Below the pieces are notes generated by a model. That model was not told the DNA's origin, did not search any database, and saw only the letters and a list, made by a program, of their open reading frames with translations. From Rhizobium sp. 2MFCol3.1 (GTDB lineage: Bacteria > Pseudomonadota > Alphaproteobacteria > Rhizobiales > Rhizobiaceae), in assembly GCF_000377565.1 (NCBI RefSeq), contig NZ_KB898364.1, positions 145,308-209,307 of the forward strand: DNA of 64,000 nucleotides. Reading direction: 5' to 3'. The translations under genes were made by a program, and so were the position numbers. Shown here one piece after another: positions 42,655 through 50,895 of the stretch (its first letter is position 1; each line of letters opens with the position of its first letter).

Positions 42655-43008
42655 CTAGTCACCGCGGGCCTCCGCCCAATGTGGATACGTCACAAATGCT
42701 GTCACCGCGCCCTCTCCCTCAGTCGTGATGGTGACGGCCTGGCCCTTTGGCATGTAGACGATGTCACCAGGCCCAGCAGTGACGGTGCCGTCGCGCGTTG
42801 AAACCGACAGCCGTCCTTCCAACACGATCATTGTGTCGTCGACAGCCATGGTCTCGGTCAGAGTCTGACCAGCGGCGTATTTTCCGTAACCGATCGAAAC
42901 TGGGCCGCCGCTCGTCTCGTCCACGAGGTTCCCTACATAGATATCGGCATCCTGGCCGGGAGACCTGATCAAGTTTACCTCAGACAAGCTGAATTTCTGA
43001 ACCTTCAT
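42655..43008 (-). CDS. EutQ-like cupin protein (117 aa)
   Basis: A single cupin barrel: MKVQKFSLSEVNLIRSPGQD, SIGYGKYAAGQTLTETMAVD, DTMIVLEGRLSVSTRDGTVT, GPGDIVYMPKGQAVTI. The usual His metal ligands are largely missing, as in EutQ-type cupins, so catalysis is doubtful. AAGGAG lies 8 nt upstream of the ATG at 43008. The gene stands alone in a stress-gene setting; binding of a small metabolite is plausible. Confidence 0.8.
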   Translation of the reverse strand: MKVQKFSLSEVNLIRSPGQDADIYVGNLVDETSGGPVSIGYGKYAAGQTLTETMAVDDTMIVLEGRLSVSTRDGTVTAGPGDIVYMPKGQAVTITTEGEGAVTAFVTYPHWAEARGD

Positions 43009-43128
43009 CACGAGCTCCTTCCTCCCGACCGAAGGTAGCGCGCGAATCCAGATAGCCAATGCCCGGTGTCATTTTCCAAGCGCTCACTGCACATCAGCCA
43101 CCGATGAATGCAGTGCGAGAGCGAGAGC

Positions 43129-43395
43129 CTAATGGATCGCGATGGATGTGGGAGCGTTTGATTGGACTCCGAGCCGACCGACATATGTTTCAATCAGCGA
43201 TGAAGTTATCGCATCGACCGTGACCAGGCCGCCATTGTACAAGTCGATGGCAGCTGCGCATAGGATATCGGTTGAGCCGTCATCAGGCGTCAGATCGTAG
43301 AAGTCAAACCAGTGCGGTGGCCCGGCCTCGAGCGGTTCCGTACAGCTTCGGAAACAAGCTTGGCCGCACGTTCGCTTGGGGCCATGGTCACGCAA
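43129..43395 (-). CDS. Hypothetical protein, paralogue of 27052-27303
   Basis: The region HWFDFYDLTPDDGSTDILCA, AAIDLYNGGLVTVDAITSSL, IETYVGRLGVQSNAPTSIAI matches the protein at 27052-27303 position by position. The 5' end is unclear: the frame opens at a TTG 3 nt after the stop of the HTH gene upstream, so translational coupling is likely. No domain recognised. Confidence 0.55.
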   Translation of the reverse strand: MRDHGPKRTCGQACFRSCTEPLEAGPPHWFDFYDLTPDDGSTDILCAAAIDLYNGGLVTVDAITSSLIETYVGRLGVQSNAPTSIAIH

Positions 43396-43398
43396 TCT

Positions 43399-43623
43399 CT
43401 AGCTGTTGGAAAGATGCGAAATCGAAATGCCAACCGCGGCAGCAAAGCGCGCCAGCCGCCGGGCATCTAAACTCCGTCCCGTTTCGAGCGCCTCGACTTC
43501 CGCAATCGTCAGGCCAGACGTCACGGCAACATCTTCGAGCGTGTACCCCCGCGCAGCTCGAGCGTCGCGGAGTTGGGCGGCAACACCGCTGAAAAGCTTA
43601 TCGGCGCTGACAAGTACGTTCAT
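43399..43623 (-). CDS. XRE-type helix-turn-helix protein (74 aa)
   Basis: Small DNA-binding protein: MNVLVSADKLFSGVAAQLRD, ARAARGYTLEDVAVTSGLTI, AEVEALETGRSLDARRLARF, AAAVGISISHL. Residues ~16-70 are a complete five-helix HTH_3 (LR.AR...G.TLEDVA..SGL....V..LE.G). GGAG lies upstream and there is a perfect EcfG promoter at 43651-43676. It probably regulates itself and/or the downstream gene at 43395, with which it appears co-transcribed. Confidence 0.85.
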   Translation of the reverse strand: MNVLVSADKLFSGVAAQLRDARAARGYTLEDVAVTSGLTIAEVEALETGRSLDARRLARFAAAVGISISHLSNS

Positions 43624-43650
43624 TTTTGATCTCCATCGTTTTGGCTCGGA

Positions 43651-43676
43651 AACGCCGGCAAGCGATATTGGGTTCC
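43651..43676 (-). promoter_or_regulatory. Perfect EcfG/RpoE2 promoter
   Basis: On the minus strand GGAAC (43676-43672), 17-nt spacer, CGTT (43654-43651): exact match to the general-stress sigma consensus, ~28 nt before the HTH gene start at 43623. Confidence 0.75.
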
Positions 43677-43876
43677 ATCGCCGTAAGCTACTGAAAAGGA
43701 CGCCAAGGGGCAGAAGTTTTGTCGCCTACACGATTGCCGGAGCGATGAGCGTTACGGAAGTGGCACCGATCAATCATCCAAGTCCGAGGTGATTGGTTCG
43801 CGACGCTGTGTAGCCCCGCGTGGCTGACCGACTGAAAAAGCTAGGCCCTTTCTGACCCGACATCCTCCAGCAGCAT

Positions 43877-44338
43877 TCAAGACCTGCTCCGCGCTTTTCG
43901 CTGCATAGCCGATGTAACCAGAGGCAAAACAGCCGAACCTGCTGCCGCTAGTGGGAGCGCGCGTAGCGTTTTCGTCGCTACGAAGCTCGCGGCCATGGCC
44001 GCCCCCAGCTTCGCCCAGGGGTAGTCCCCAAGCTGGGCGTGTGCACTTGCGTCCGCCCATTCAATGCGAGCCTGGACGATTTGCGCGACATCCTCTTTGA
44101 TGCGTGCGAGGCGGTCCCGCAAAATTTCGAGTTCGACTCGTGTATCGCTGTAGCGAAGACGCAGCTCGACGCTCGCGGGAACGTAATCCAGGGGAACCTG
44201 ATCCTCTACGTCATCGCTCACCTCTTTCGCTATGTCGTCGAACGTCTCGTTCGGGTAATCCAGAGGTTCGGTAGCTTGAAGCTGCTCATCCAATGAACCG
44301 ATGTTGGAACCCGACGTCATGTTTTCGCGCTGTTGCAT
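43877..44338 (-). CDS. DUF883/ElaB-like membrane-associated protein (153 aa)
   Basis: Acidic N-terminal half (LDYPNETFDDIAKEVSDDVE), a long heptad helix (RYSDTRVELEILRDRLARIK, EDVAQIVQARIEW), then HAQLGDYPWAKLGAAMAASF with VATKTLRALPLAAAGSAVLP as one hydrophobic segment and a basic tail (MQRKARSRS). The DYPWAKLGAA-hydrophobic end is the mark of ElaB/YqjD/DUF883-type stress proteins that bind ribosomes at the inner membrane in enterobacteria. A near-EcfG promoter (TGAAC-N16-CGTT) lies upstream. Confidence 0.78.
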   Translation of the reverse strand: MQQRENMTSGSNIGSLDEQLQATEPLDYPNETFDDIAKEVSDDVEDQVPLDYVPASVELRLRYSDTRVELEILRDRLARIKEDVAQIVQARIEWADASAHAQLGDYPWAKLGAAMAASFVATKTLRALPLAAAGSAVLPLVTSAMQRKARSRS

Positions 44339-44363
44339 TGGTGACCTCCCTGACGGGAAAGAT

Positions 44364-44388
44364 AACGCTCGAAATGCTATCGAGTTCA
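44364..44388 (-). promoter_or_regulatory. Near-consensus EcfG promoter
   Basis: On the minus strand TGAAC (44388-44384), 16-nt spacer, CGTT (44367-44364), ~26 nt before the gene starting at 44338. One mismatch in the -35. Confidence 0.4.
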
Positions 44389-44419
44389 GCGTCTGCGGTG
44401 AGGACGACCAACCTGATCG

Positions 44420-45475
44420 TCACATCAACGTTTCCTCATCGATCTTGAAAACAGAGGCATCGTCCTGAATATCCCGCAGCCCCTTGTAGGACGCATGCCG
44501 TAGCTTGCCGTCGTCCGTCCAGGCACGATACTCGATCTCAGCGATCAAAGTCGGTTTTGCCCACACGACGTTCTTGCGACGACCGTTGTACGCGACCGCC
44601 GGCCGCTTGGTCGCAAGCTTGTCCAGTGCAGCGCGGAGTTCGACCGCGTCGTTGTACTTGAACCCCGTTCCGACGGAGCCGACATACTGAAGTCCGTCTT
44701 TTTTTCGGGCCGCTAGCAACAAGCTTCCCAAGCCGCCGCGGGCTGTCGACGATTTCTCGTAACCGACGATAAAAAAGCTCTCCGAGGCTATGCACTTCAC
44801 CTTGATCCAGTCGGCAGTCCGTCCTGACCTGTAAGTGCTGTCCGCATCCTTGAAGATGACGCCCTCGAGGCCATGCTCGCAAGCCGCTCGGAAAATCGCG
44901 CCGCCCTCACCTTCGATCTCCTCCGAGAACCGGATCGGTCCATCGCGATCAGCAATCAGCTGTTCAAGCAGATGTCGGCGGCTGGACAACTCCATTTTCT
45001 GGAGGTCGTGGCCGTCGAGATATAGGAGGTCGAACGCGACATAGATTGAACTCGAGGATGGGAGCCTGCCGCCTCGCCCACCCAGTGACCGTTGGAGCGC
45101 ACCGAAATCCGATCGACCTTGATCGTCCAGCACCGCTGCTTCTCCATCCAGGATAGCGCTCGCGACACCGAGTTTGCGAGCTTCATCAGCTATCGCGGGA
45201 AAGCGATGGGTCCAATCATGTCCGCCCCGCGTGATGATGCGGACACCTGTCGGTTCGATGTGAACGGCCAGGCGGTAGCCGTCGATCTTCACCTCGGCAC
45301 GGTAGCGTTGATCGCTAGGAGGCTTCGCCTTGAGCAATGCTAATGCGGGTTCCACACGGTAGGGCATCGGATCGAGAAGTAGGTTCGGCTGCTGAGGGTC
45401 ACGCCGCTTGCGAACAGAACCTCGCATCGGTTTGTCGCCAGTTAGAAGTGGTTTTGATTTAGGTCGATCGGCCAT
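44420..45475 (-). CDS. ATP-dependent DNA ligase (LigD ligase-domain type)
   Basis: 351 aa. Adenylated lysine in RAEVKIDGYRLAVHI, motif III region ASAILDGEAAVLD and YVAFDLLYLDG, motif IV LEGVIFKDADSTY, motif V DWIKVKCIASESFFIVGYEK, OB domain LLLAARKKDGLQYVGSVGTG and WAKPTLIAEIEYRAW. It corresponds to the ligase module of LigD without phosphoesterase or polymerase. It is the third ATP ligase in the window. The N-terminus (MADRPKSKPLLTGDKPMRGS) is a basic extension. Apparently monocistronic. Confidence 0.93.
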   Translation of the reverse strand: MADRPKSKPLLTGDKPMRGSVRKRRDPQQPNLLLDPMPYRVEPALALLKAKPPSDQRYRAEVKIDGYRLAVHIEPTGVRIITRGGHDWTHRFPAIADEARKLGVASAILDGEAAVLDDQGRSDFGALQRSLGGRGGRLPSSSSIYVAFDLLYLDGHDLQKMELSSRRHLLEQLIADRDGPIRFSEEIEGEGGAIFRAACEHGLEGVIFKDADSTYRSGRTADWIKVKCIASESFFIVGYEKSSTARGGLGSLLLAARKKDGLQYVGSVGTGFKYNDAVELRAALDKLATKRPAVAYNGRRKNVVWAKPTLIAEIEYRAWTDDGKLRHASYKGLRDIQDDASVFKIDEETLM

Positions 45476-45596
45476 CTGTGGATTACATCAGCATTTTCTA
45501 AATAATGGGTTGCCGTAAGCGAAGAGGATCATACCGTCGAAGTGACTGATATGACCTCCTTCGACCCCGCTGCGGCCTGCGGCGGGGATTCTTTTG

Positions 45597-45881
45597 TCAG
45601 CTCGCTTTCCTCAGCTCATCCATGTCGTCCGGAAGCACATGCATGCCAGCCTCGTGAGCTGCCGTCACGAAGGCGACACGGGCCGCTTCGGGCTCTGCCG
45701 CAAAGACCATGGCGTCAATCGATCGTGCGAGCGCACTGTGGAAAGCGGGCTTCGATTTGTCGGGCCACTGTGACGTGAGGAATTTGACCATCTCCTCAAC
45801 AGTCTCGGCGGGAGCATACTGCCCAGCACCGTTGATCTCGACTTCGAGCGGCTCGATCGGTGTAAGGGAATACCGGGTCAT
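45597..45881 (-). CDS. DUF982 protein (94 aa)
   Basis: MTRYSLTPIEPLEVEINGAG, QYAPAETVEEMVKFLTSQWP, EAARVAFVTAAHEAGMHVLP. The pattern of V-WP, A-FV.AA.EAG is diagnostic of DUF982, a rhizobial small-protein family of unknown function. Met at 45881 chosen with GGAAGG upstream. An EcfG promoter lies at 45916-45940. Confidence 0.85.
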   Translation of the reverse strand: MTRYSLTPIEPLEVEINGAGQYAPAETVEEMVKFLTSQWPDKSKPAFHSALARSIDAMVFAAEPEAARVAFVTAAHEAGMHVLPDDMDELRKAS

Positions 45882-45915
45882 GACGCGCAACCTTCCTAGA
45901 CGGCAGATGCGAATC

Positions 45916-45940
45916 AACTGGTGACGAAGTGATTCGTTCC
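45916..45940 (-). promoter_or_regulatory. EcfG/RpoE2-type promoter ahead of DUF982
   Basis: On the minus strand GGAAC (45940-45936), 16-nt spacer, AGTT (45919-45916), ~35 nt before the start at 45881. Confidence 0.6.
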
Positions 45941-45975
45941 GAATCAAATCAGAGGGTTAAGCTATTTCGTCGCAA

Positions 45976-46245
45976 TCAAGAACTGAGAGGCTTCCATGCA
46001 TGTGCGGCTACTGGGTGGAATCGCCCAATGGAAGCAAGATACTGGGAAATTTCCGTCGCGAGGTGATCCCATCGCCCGTATTTCGCGCAGATGGCGTGGA
46101 TGTGCGGCTCTGCGAACTCATATTCTTTCACCGAAAGGTCGGCATCTCCAAATAGAAACCCCGAGCCGCCCGTCACGGCGACGATATTGCAGCCTGTGTC
46201 TACGACCGCTTGGACAAAAGCCGGAATCTGAGCTGAGGTCATCAT
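45976..46245 (-). CDS. Hypothetical protein (89 aa)
   Basis: MMTSAQIPAFVQAVVDTGCN, IVAVTGGSGFLFGDADLSVK, EYEFAEPHIHAICAKYGRWD, HLATEISQYLASIGR. Soluble alpha/beta appearance with a HIHAICAKYG motif. GGTGAGAA precedes the double Met. No family recognised; it may be a small rhizobial orphan. It lies upstream of DUF982 on the same strand (95 bp), but DUF982 has its own promoter. 46246-46505 holds nothing I can support. Confidence 0.6.
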   Translation of the reverse strand: MMTSAQIPAFVQAVVDTGCNIVAVTGGSGFLFGDADLSVKEYEFAEPHIHAICAKYGRWDHLATEISQYLASIGRFHPVAAHAWKPLSS

Positions 46246-46505
46246 GATTGGTTCTCACCTCGTGATAGCTTTATGTCTACCCGATAGATGTGGCGCTTCG
46301 CGCCCTTGTGGCCTAGTCGCAGATGTGCGGGTCGGTCTCCGGTGGGGTGAGCCCTTCGCCTAGCCGGAACGGTTACCGTGTTCACAAAGTCGAGCGCGGG
46401 ACGGCCGCAGCTCAGTCACATATCTTCTCCCTCGCCGATCGAATACGGCGAAGGAGAAACGTACCGGAGGGTATCGCTATTTCAGTTCCTGGCAACGGGT
46501 GACCG

Positions 46506-47669
46506 TCATCCGTTCGGCCGGATGACGACCTTTACACACCCATCCTGCTTGTCGCGGAACGTCTTGTAGGCGTCCGGCCCTTGTTCCAGCCCGATGCGAT
46601 GAGTGATCAGGAATGACGGATCAATCTTGCCCTCCTCGATCAAGTCCATGAGCGGCTTCAAGTATCGCTGAACATGAGTCTGGCCAGTCTTCAACGTCAG
46701 GCCTTTGCCGACGAATGCGCCAAGCGGGGCTGGAACAGCCGGGCCGACAAATACGCCTGGTAGTGAGACGACGCCACCGGGACGGCAGGCCATGATCGCC
46801 TGGCTCAAAGCATATGGACGCTCGGTTGAGGTCAGTTTTGTCTGCATCGTCTCCATCATGCCACCTGTACCGTGGCTTTCCATACCGACTGCCTCGATGA
46901 CGGCATCAGGACCTTTGCCGCCGGTCAACTCCAAGATGCGCTGTTGAAGGTCATCGTCGGTGTAGTCGAGTGTTTCTGCGCCCGACTGCCGTGCAAGCTC
47001 CAGCCGCTCGGGCACGGTGTCGATGGCGATCACCCGCTCCGCGCCGAGAAGGAACGCGGACTTGATCGCGAAAAGGCCAACGGGCCCACATCCGAAAACC
47101 GCGACAGTCTGGCCTTGCTGGATGTCGCAGTTTTCCGCCGCCATATAGCCTGTCGGGAAGATGTCGGAGAGGAACAGGACCTGCTCGTCGGAAAGGCCGT
47201 CCGGAACCTTGATCGGGCCGACGTCAGCATAGGGCACGCGCAGGTACTGCGCCTGGCCGCCGGGGAAGCGGCCATAGAGTTCAGAGTAACCGAAGAGGCC
47301 CGCCGTGGGATAGCCGACCTGCTTGGCCTGCTCCGCACCATTGGGGTTCGAGCGCTCGCAAAGCGAAAACTGGCCCCATTTGCATTGGCGGCATTCACCG
47401 CAGGAGATCGTAAACGGCACGACGACGCGGTCGCCCACCTTGAGCTTGGAATTGCCGCGGCCGACTTCGACGACCTCGCCCATGGTCTCGTGGCCCATTA
47501 CGTCGCCGGCATGCATGCCGGGAACGAAGCCGCCGTAGAGGTGCAAGTCGGAGCCGCAGATCGCGCAGCTCGTTACCTTGATAATGGCGTCGCGGTCGTC
47601 CTGGATGATCGGATCGTCGACTTCCTCGCAACGGATGTCGCCGCTGCCGTGCCAAGTGAGTGCCTTCAT
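46506..47669 (-). CDS. Zinc-dependent alcohol dehydrogenase (MDR family)
   Basis: 387 aa. MKALTWHGSGDIRCEEVDDP, catalytic zinc site CAICGSDLHLYGG ... MGHETMGEVVEVG (Cys, His, GHE), structural zinc cysteines in SCGECRQCKWGQFSLCERSN, and the NAD fold AVFGCGPVGLFAIKSAFLLG with VIAIDTVPERL. It resembles the glutathione-independent formaldehyde/threonine dehydrogenase subgroup. The Met at 47669 follows GAGGAGAATGAC. It lies 40 bp after the SDR gene on the same strand and probably shares its EcfG promoter. Substrate not predictable. Confidence 0.93.
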   Translation of the reverse strand: MKALTWHGSGDIRCEEVDDPIIQDDRDAIIKVTSCAICGSDLHLYGGFVPGMHAGDVMGHETMGEVVEVGRGNSKLKVGDRVVVPFTISCGECRQCKWGQFSLCERSNPNGAEQAKQVGYPTAGLFGYSELYGRFPGGQAQYLRVPYADVGPIKVPDGLSDEQVLFLSDIFPTGYMAAENCDIQQGQTVAVFGCGPVGLFAIKSAFLLGAERVIAIDTVPERLELARQSGAETLDYTDDDLQQRILELTGGKGPDAVIEAVGMESHGTGGMMETMQTKLTSTERPYALSQAIMACRPGGVVSLPGVFVGPAVPAPLGAFVGKGLTLKTGQTHVQRYLKPLMDLIEEGKIDPSFLITHRIGLEQGPDAYKTFRDKQDGCVKVVIRPNG

Positions 47670-47709
47670 GTCATTCTCCTCTTTGAATAGCAGTCCGGTT
47701 GATACAGGC

Positions 47710-48705
47710 TCAGGGCTGTCCGCCACCGCCCGCCGCTCCGTAGACCTGTCCAGTTGCGTAGCTCGCTTGCGGGTCGGCCAGCTGGACATAGATGGACGCC
47801 AGTTCCGCCGGTTGGCCGGGGCGACCCATCGGCGTGTCGCCACCGAACTTCTCGAGCTTCTCCATGGTCGCGCCACCGCTCACCTGGAGTGGCGTCCAGA
47901 TCGGTCCGGGCGCGACGCCGTTGACGCGAATGCCCTTCGGGCCGAGCTGTTTTGCCATCGACTTGCTGAAGTTCATCACCGCCGCCTTGGTCATGGCGTA
48001 GTCGACGAGGTTCTCGGACGGATCGTAGGCCTGCTCCGACGTCGTCTGAATGATCACCGATCCAGGCTGCATGTGCTTGAGGGCAGCCTTGGTCAGAAGG
48101 AACGTGGCGTAGATGTTTGTTTTCATGGTCGCGTCGAAGGCCTCATAAGTGATGTCTTCGATCGACTGGGCCTGCTGCTGCCGTCCCGCGTTGTTGACGA
48201 GAATGTCCAGCCCGCCGAGCGCCTTGACTGCGTCCTCGACCAGCTTCTCGCAGAACGCTTGATCGCGCAGGTCACCAGGGAGCGCGACGGCCTTTCGGCC
48301 CTCCTTCTCGATCAGGGCGACGACCTCCTGTGCGTCCGGCTCTTCGTCCGGGAGATAGTTGATGGCAACGTCGGCACCTTCGCGCGCATACGCGATCGCG
48401 GCCGCGCGGCCCATGCCGGAGTCACCGCCGGTGATCAGCGCCTTGCGCCCGGCAAGACGGCCGGAGCCTTTGTAGGAAGTCTCTCCGTGATCTGGCTTCG
48501 GGTTCATTTTTCCCGCAAGGCCGGGAAACGGCTGACGTTGCTTTTCGAACGGCGGCTTGGGATACTTGGTGGTCGGGTCTTCCATTGGAATGAACTCCTT
48601 CTCCTCGATGTTCTGGGCTATCGACGGAAACGCGTATGCGGCGAGCGCCGCGCTCGCTGCTGCCAGGACGGACCGTCGTGTCGGAAGCAGGTGGTGGCGC
48701 AGCAT
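47710..48705 (-). CDS. Tat-exported short-chain dehydrogenase (YdaD/GSP39-like)
   Basis: 331 aa. The N-terminus MLRHHLLPTRRSVLAAASAA has a twin-arginine motif (TRRSVL) and hydrophobic stretch, suggesting export, which is unusual for SDRs. The core has cofactor motif ALITGGDSGMGRAAAIAYAR, LDILVNNAG, and catalytic Ser/Tyr/Lys (TTSEQAYDP...YAMTKAAV). N-terminal EKQRQPFPGLAGKMNPKPDH is typical of general-stress SDRs (YdaD, YhdF). AGGAG lies upstream of the ATG. First gene of an SDR-ADH operon with an EcfG-type promoter at 48785-48809. Confidence 0.9.
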   Translation of the reverse strand: MLRHHLLPTRRSVLAAASAALAAYAFPSIAQNIEEKEFIPMEDPTTKYPKPPFEKQRQPFPGLAGKMNPKPDHGETSYKGSGRLAGRKALITGGDSGMGRAAAIAYAREGADVAINYLPDEEPDAQEVVALIEKEGRKAVALPGDLRDQAFCEKLVEDAVKALGGLDILVNNAGRQQQAQSIEDITYEAFDATMKTNIYATFLLTKAALKHMQPGSVIIQTTSEQAYDPSENLVDYAMTKAAVMNFSKSMAKQLGPKGIRVNGVAPGPIWTPLQVSGGATMEKLEKFGGDTPMGRPGQPAELASIYVQLADPQASYATGQVYGAAGGGGQP

Positions 48706-48784
48706 AAGGACTCCTCTCAGAAGACGACCAGACGCCGGATACCGATCGGGCCAAAAATCCCCGCTCCGTTGCGGAAGACAGCAC

Positions 48785-48809
48785 AACCTCCATGAAGAGA
48801 CCTTGTTCC
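48785..48809 (-). promoter_or_regulatory. EcfG/RpoE2-type promoter of the SDR-ADH operon
   Basis: On the minus strand GGAAC (48809-48805), 16-nt spacer, GGTT (48788-48785), ~80 nt before the SDR start. Confidence 0.6.
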
Positions 48810-49206
48810 GAAGAGAAACATCGGCTTCGACGTAGGTCTGAAAGCGCGTCACTCTCCATGACCCTCGCACGGAAATTTGCGTAGTGGGCAACGAGCGCTG
48901 TTCGCGCCTGAGATTGAAGGAAACGACCAAGGACAATCCCGGGCTGTCAACCTCGCCGGGATCACAGGTACATCGGCTGTTGGAAGCCTTATACGACGGA
49001 CCACGAGGCCTATGACAAGGACGAAGGTTTTCAGGAAAGGGTTCGGACGCCGCCGTGACCCTGTGCTAAGCCAGCGTTGTTAGGCGTGCGTCTGATCAGC
49101 CCTTGAGCTCTCCGGAGCCAAGCCAACATCAATCACCCGCGCGACGCGTGATGAGACGCCTGCTTTGCGGCATGTCTATTGCCGGGTGGCTATCCGCGCC
49201 AGCGTC
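48810..49206. other. Intergenic region without supported gene
   Basis: Short frames in both directions lack ribosome-binding sites. It lies between the SDR promoter and the 3' end of the CGNR gene. Confidence 0.4.
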
Positions 49207-49806
49207 TCAACTGCTCCGAAATTTCTTGACCCGGCTGTGGACACCACAACTCTCTTCTGAGCACCAAATCCGCCGTCCTCCCTTCGATCTATCAAGGAAC
49301 AGCCAGCCGCAGTTGTCGCCCTTGCATTCCTTCACCGGCCGCCGCTCGGATCGTGTTTCCAACAGTTCAGCGGCGGATGAGGAAAGAACGTGCACAAGGT
49401 CGGCAGGTGTCTCGATTTCATGCGCCCAAGTCCATGCCGCGGATCGTTGCGTGAAAACCTGACGGCCACGAGCCGATGTTGCCACTGCGCCGATATAAGC
49501 AATGTCATCCATCTTAGGTTTTCCGCCCGCGTCCTCATTTAGAAAGACACGGTACAGGCATTCCCTGAGTTCTACCGAAGCTTCCAGAGCCGTTGCTGCC
49601 GCAGCAGGATTTTCTTTTGCCATCTGCGTCAAACCAGCCGCTTGCGCGTCCGAAACGAGATCGACCCGTCTACTAAAAGTAATCAAGTCAACGTAATCGG
49701 TAAGGAAATCAGGACCCCATCGATTGCGTCGGCTGTCGACGGTGTTCACAAAGTCAAGCGCGGGATGGCCGCCGCTCAGACGCATATCTTCTACTGATTT
49801 TGCCAT
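49207..49806 (-). CDS. CGNR/ABATE-type transcriptional regulator
   Basis: 199 aa. N-terminal ABATE domain: MRLSGGHPALDFVNTVDSRR, then DYVDLITFSRRVDLVSDAQA. C-terminal zinc finger: VKECKGDNCGWLFLDRSKGG, RRIWCSEESCGVHSRVKKF. The four zinc cysteines are kept, but the name-giving CGNR is changed to CGVH, which may alter DNA recognition. It is divergent from the EamA transporter 75 bp away, the usual arrangement of a CGNR regulator with the exporter it controls. Confidence 0.88.
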   Translation of the reverse strand: MAKSVEDMRLSGGHPALDFVNTVDSRRNRWGPDFLTDYVDLITFSRRVDLVSDAQAAGLTQMAKENPAAAATALEASVELRECLYRVFLNEDAGGKPKMDDIAYIGAVATSARGRQVFTQRSAAWTWAHEIETPADLVHVLSSSAAELLETRSERRPVKECKGDNCGWLFLDRSKGGRRIWCSEESCGVHSRVKKFRSS

Positions 49807-49808
49807 AT

Positions 49809-49833
49809 GGAACAGGATACAGCTGCGTTAGTT
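49809..49833 (+). promoter_or_regulatory. Possible EcfG-type promoter for the EamA gene
   Basis: GGAAC (49809-49813), 16-nt spacer, AGTT (49830-49833), ~48 nt before the transporter start; it overlaps the CGNR 5' leader. Could be coincidental. Confidence 0.4.
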
Positions 49834-49881
49834 GTAACGATATAAACGCATTATACTCGTTACATAGATCGGGTCCATAGC

Positions 49882-50793
49882 ATGTCAGCTTCAAACTACG
49901 GGAAGTTCGCCATCCTTTGCGCTGTTTGGGGTTTGACCTGGATCGCCGTGAAGTATGGGGTGACGACTTTGCCACCCATGCTCTTCGCCGCACTTCGCTT
50001 TGTCACGGCCGGCGTTGTCTTCCTAGCGGTAGCGGTCTGGCAGGGTCGCTCGATGCGAGGACTGGCGGCCGACTGGCTTTCGATCTTTATCGTAAGCTTG
50101 CTGATGATAACCCTCTGCTATGGGCCGCTGTTCTGGGGAATGACAAAGGTCCCGTCCGGCACTGCTGCCGTCTTGGAAATGTCTTTGACGCCCGTTTGCC
50201 TGTTCGTCTTTGGGATGCTTTTGCGGCAGGAATCATGGAGTTGGGCGGCGGCCATCGGCCTGGCCGTGGGTTCCATTGGGCTATACCTTCTATTCGTTGG
50301 AGGAAGTCGCGCGAGCCACGACGACGGGGCGTGGATCGGCATCATTTCCGTCTGTTGGGCTGCTGCATCATCGGCTCTCGGCTCGGTTCTGGCAAAGCCA
50401 ACCATCGCGAAGCACGGCAGCACGGCCGTCGCGGGTGCGACGACATTTTTGGGAGGATTGCTGCTCGCTGGAGCGGCTTCAATTTGCGGCGAAAATATCA
50501 CTGACCTGGCGGTCTCCAACTGGACCGCGAAGGCGTTCGGTGGCTGGCTTTTTTTGGTGATCTTCGGCTCGCTGATTGGCTACCGGCTTTACATGCAGCT
50601 CCTCAGGGATGCCGGGCCGACACGCGCAGGCATGTTTGCCTTTGTATCGCCAGCTATTGCGGTGGCAGTCGGTACCTTCTTGGCACGGGAGCCGCTGACC
50701 GCCACGAACCTCGTCGGGATGGCCTTCATGCTTTTGTCGGCGGCCGTCTGCCTTTATGGTACAAGAGCGCCGCCTAGAAGGATGTCCAAGTAA
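49882..50793 (+). CDS. EamA-family (DMT) transporter
   Basis: 303 aa with ten predicted membrane helices in two EamA repeats: FAILCAVWGLTWIAVKYGVT, PMLFAALRFVTAGVVFLAVA in the first, and GGWLFLVIFGSLIGYRLYMQ, AFVSPAIAVAVGTFLAREPL in the second. Inner-membrane exporter of metabolites or amino acids; substrate unknown. It is divergent from the CGNR-type regulator. Confidence 0.93.
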   Translation: MSASNYGKFAILCAVWGLTWIAVKYGVTTLPPMLFAALRFVTAGVVFLAVAVWQGRSMRGLAADWLSIFIVSLLMITLCYGPLFWGMTKVPSGTAAVLEMSLTPVCLFVFGMLLRQESWSWAAAIGLAVGSIGLYLLFVGGSRASHDDGAWIGIISVCWAAASSALGSVLAKPTIAKHGSTAVAGATTFLGGLLLAGAASICGENITDLAVSNWTAKAFGGWLFLVIFGSLIGYRLYMQLLRDAGPTRAGMFAFVSPAIAVAVGTFLAREPLTATNLVGMAFMLLSAAVCLYGTRAPPRRMSK

Positions 50794-50895
50794 TATCGCC
50801 GCAATACTTCGCCATGCAGGATGAGGGGGAAAGCAAGGCATCGATAGCGAAGCGTTTTGAGAAGAATGCCTATTTCGCCTTGTAGGCCAGCTGAC

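Noticed and set aside
49809..49833. Treating the EcfG match before EamA as firm
   Set aside because: Kept only as a low-confidence promoter because it overlaps the divergent CGNR leader and has the weak -10 base changed.
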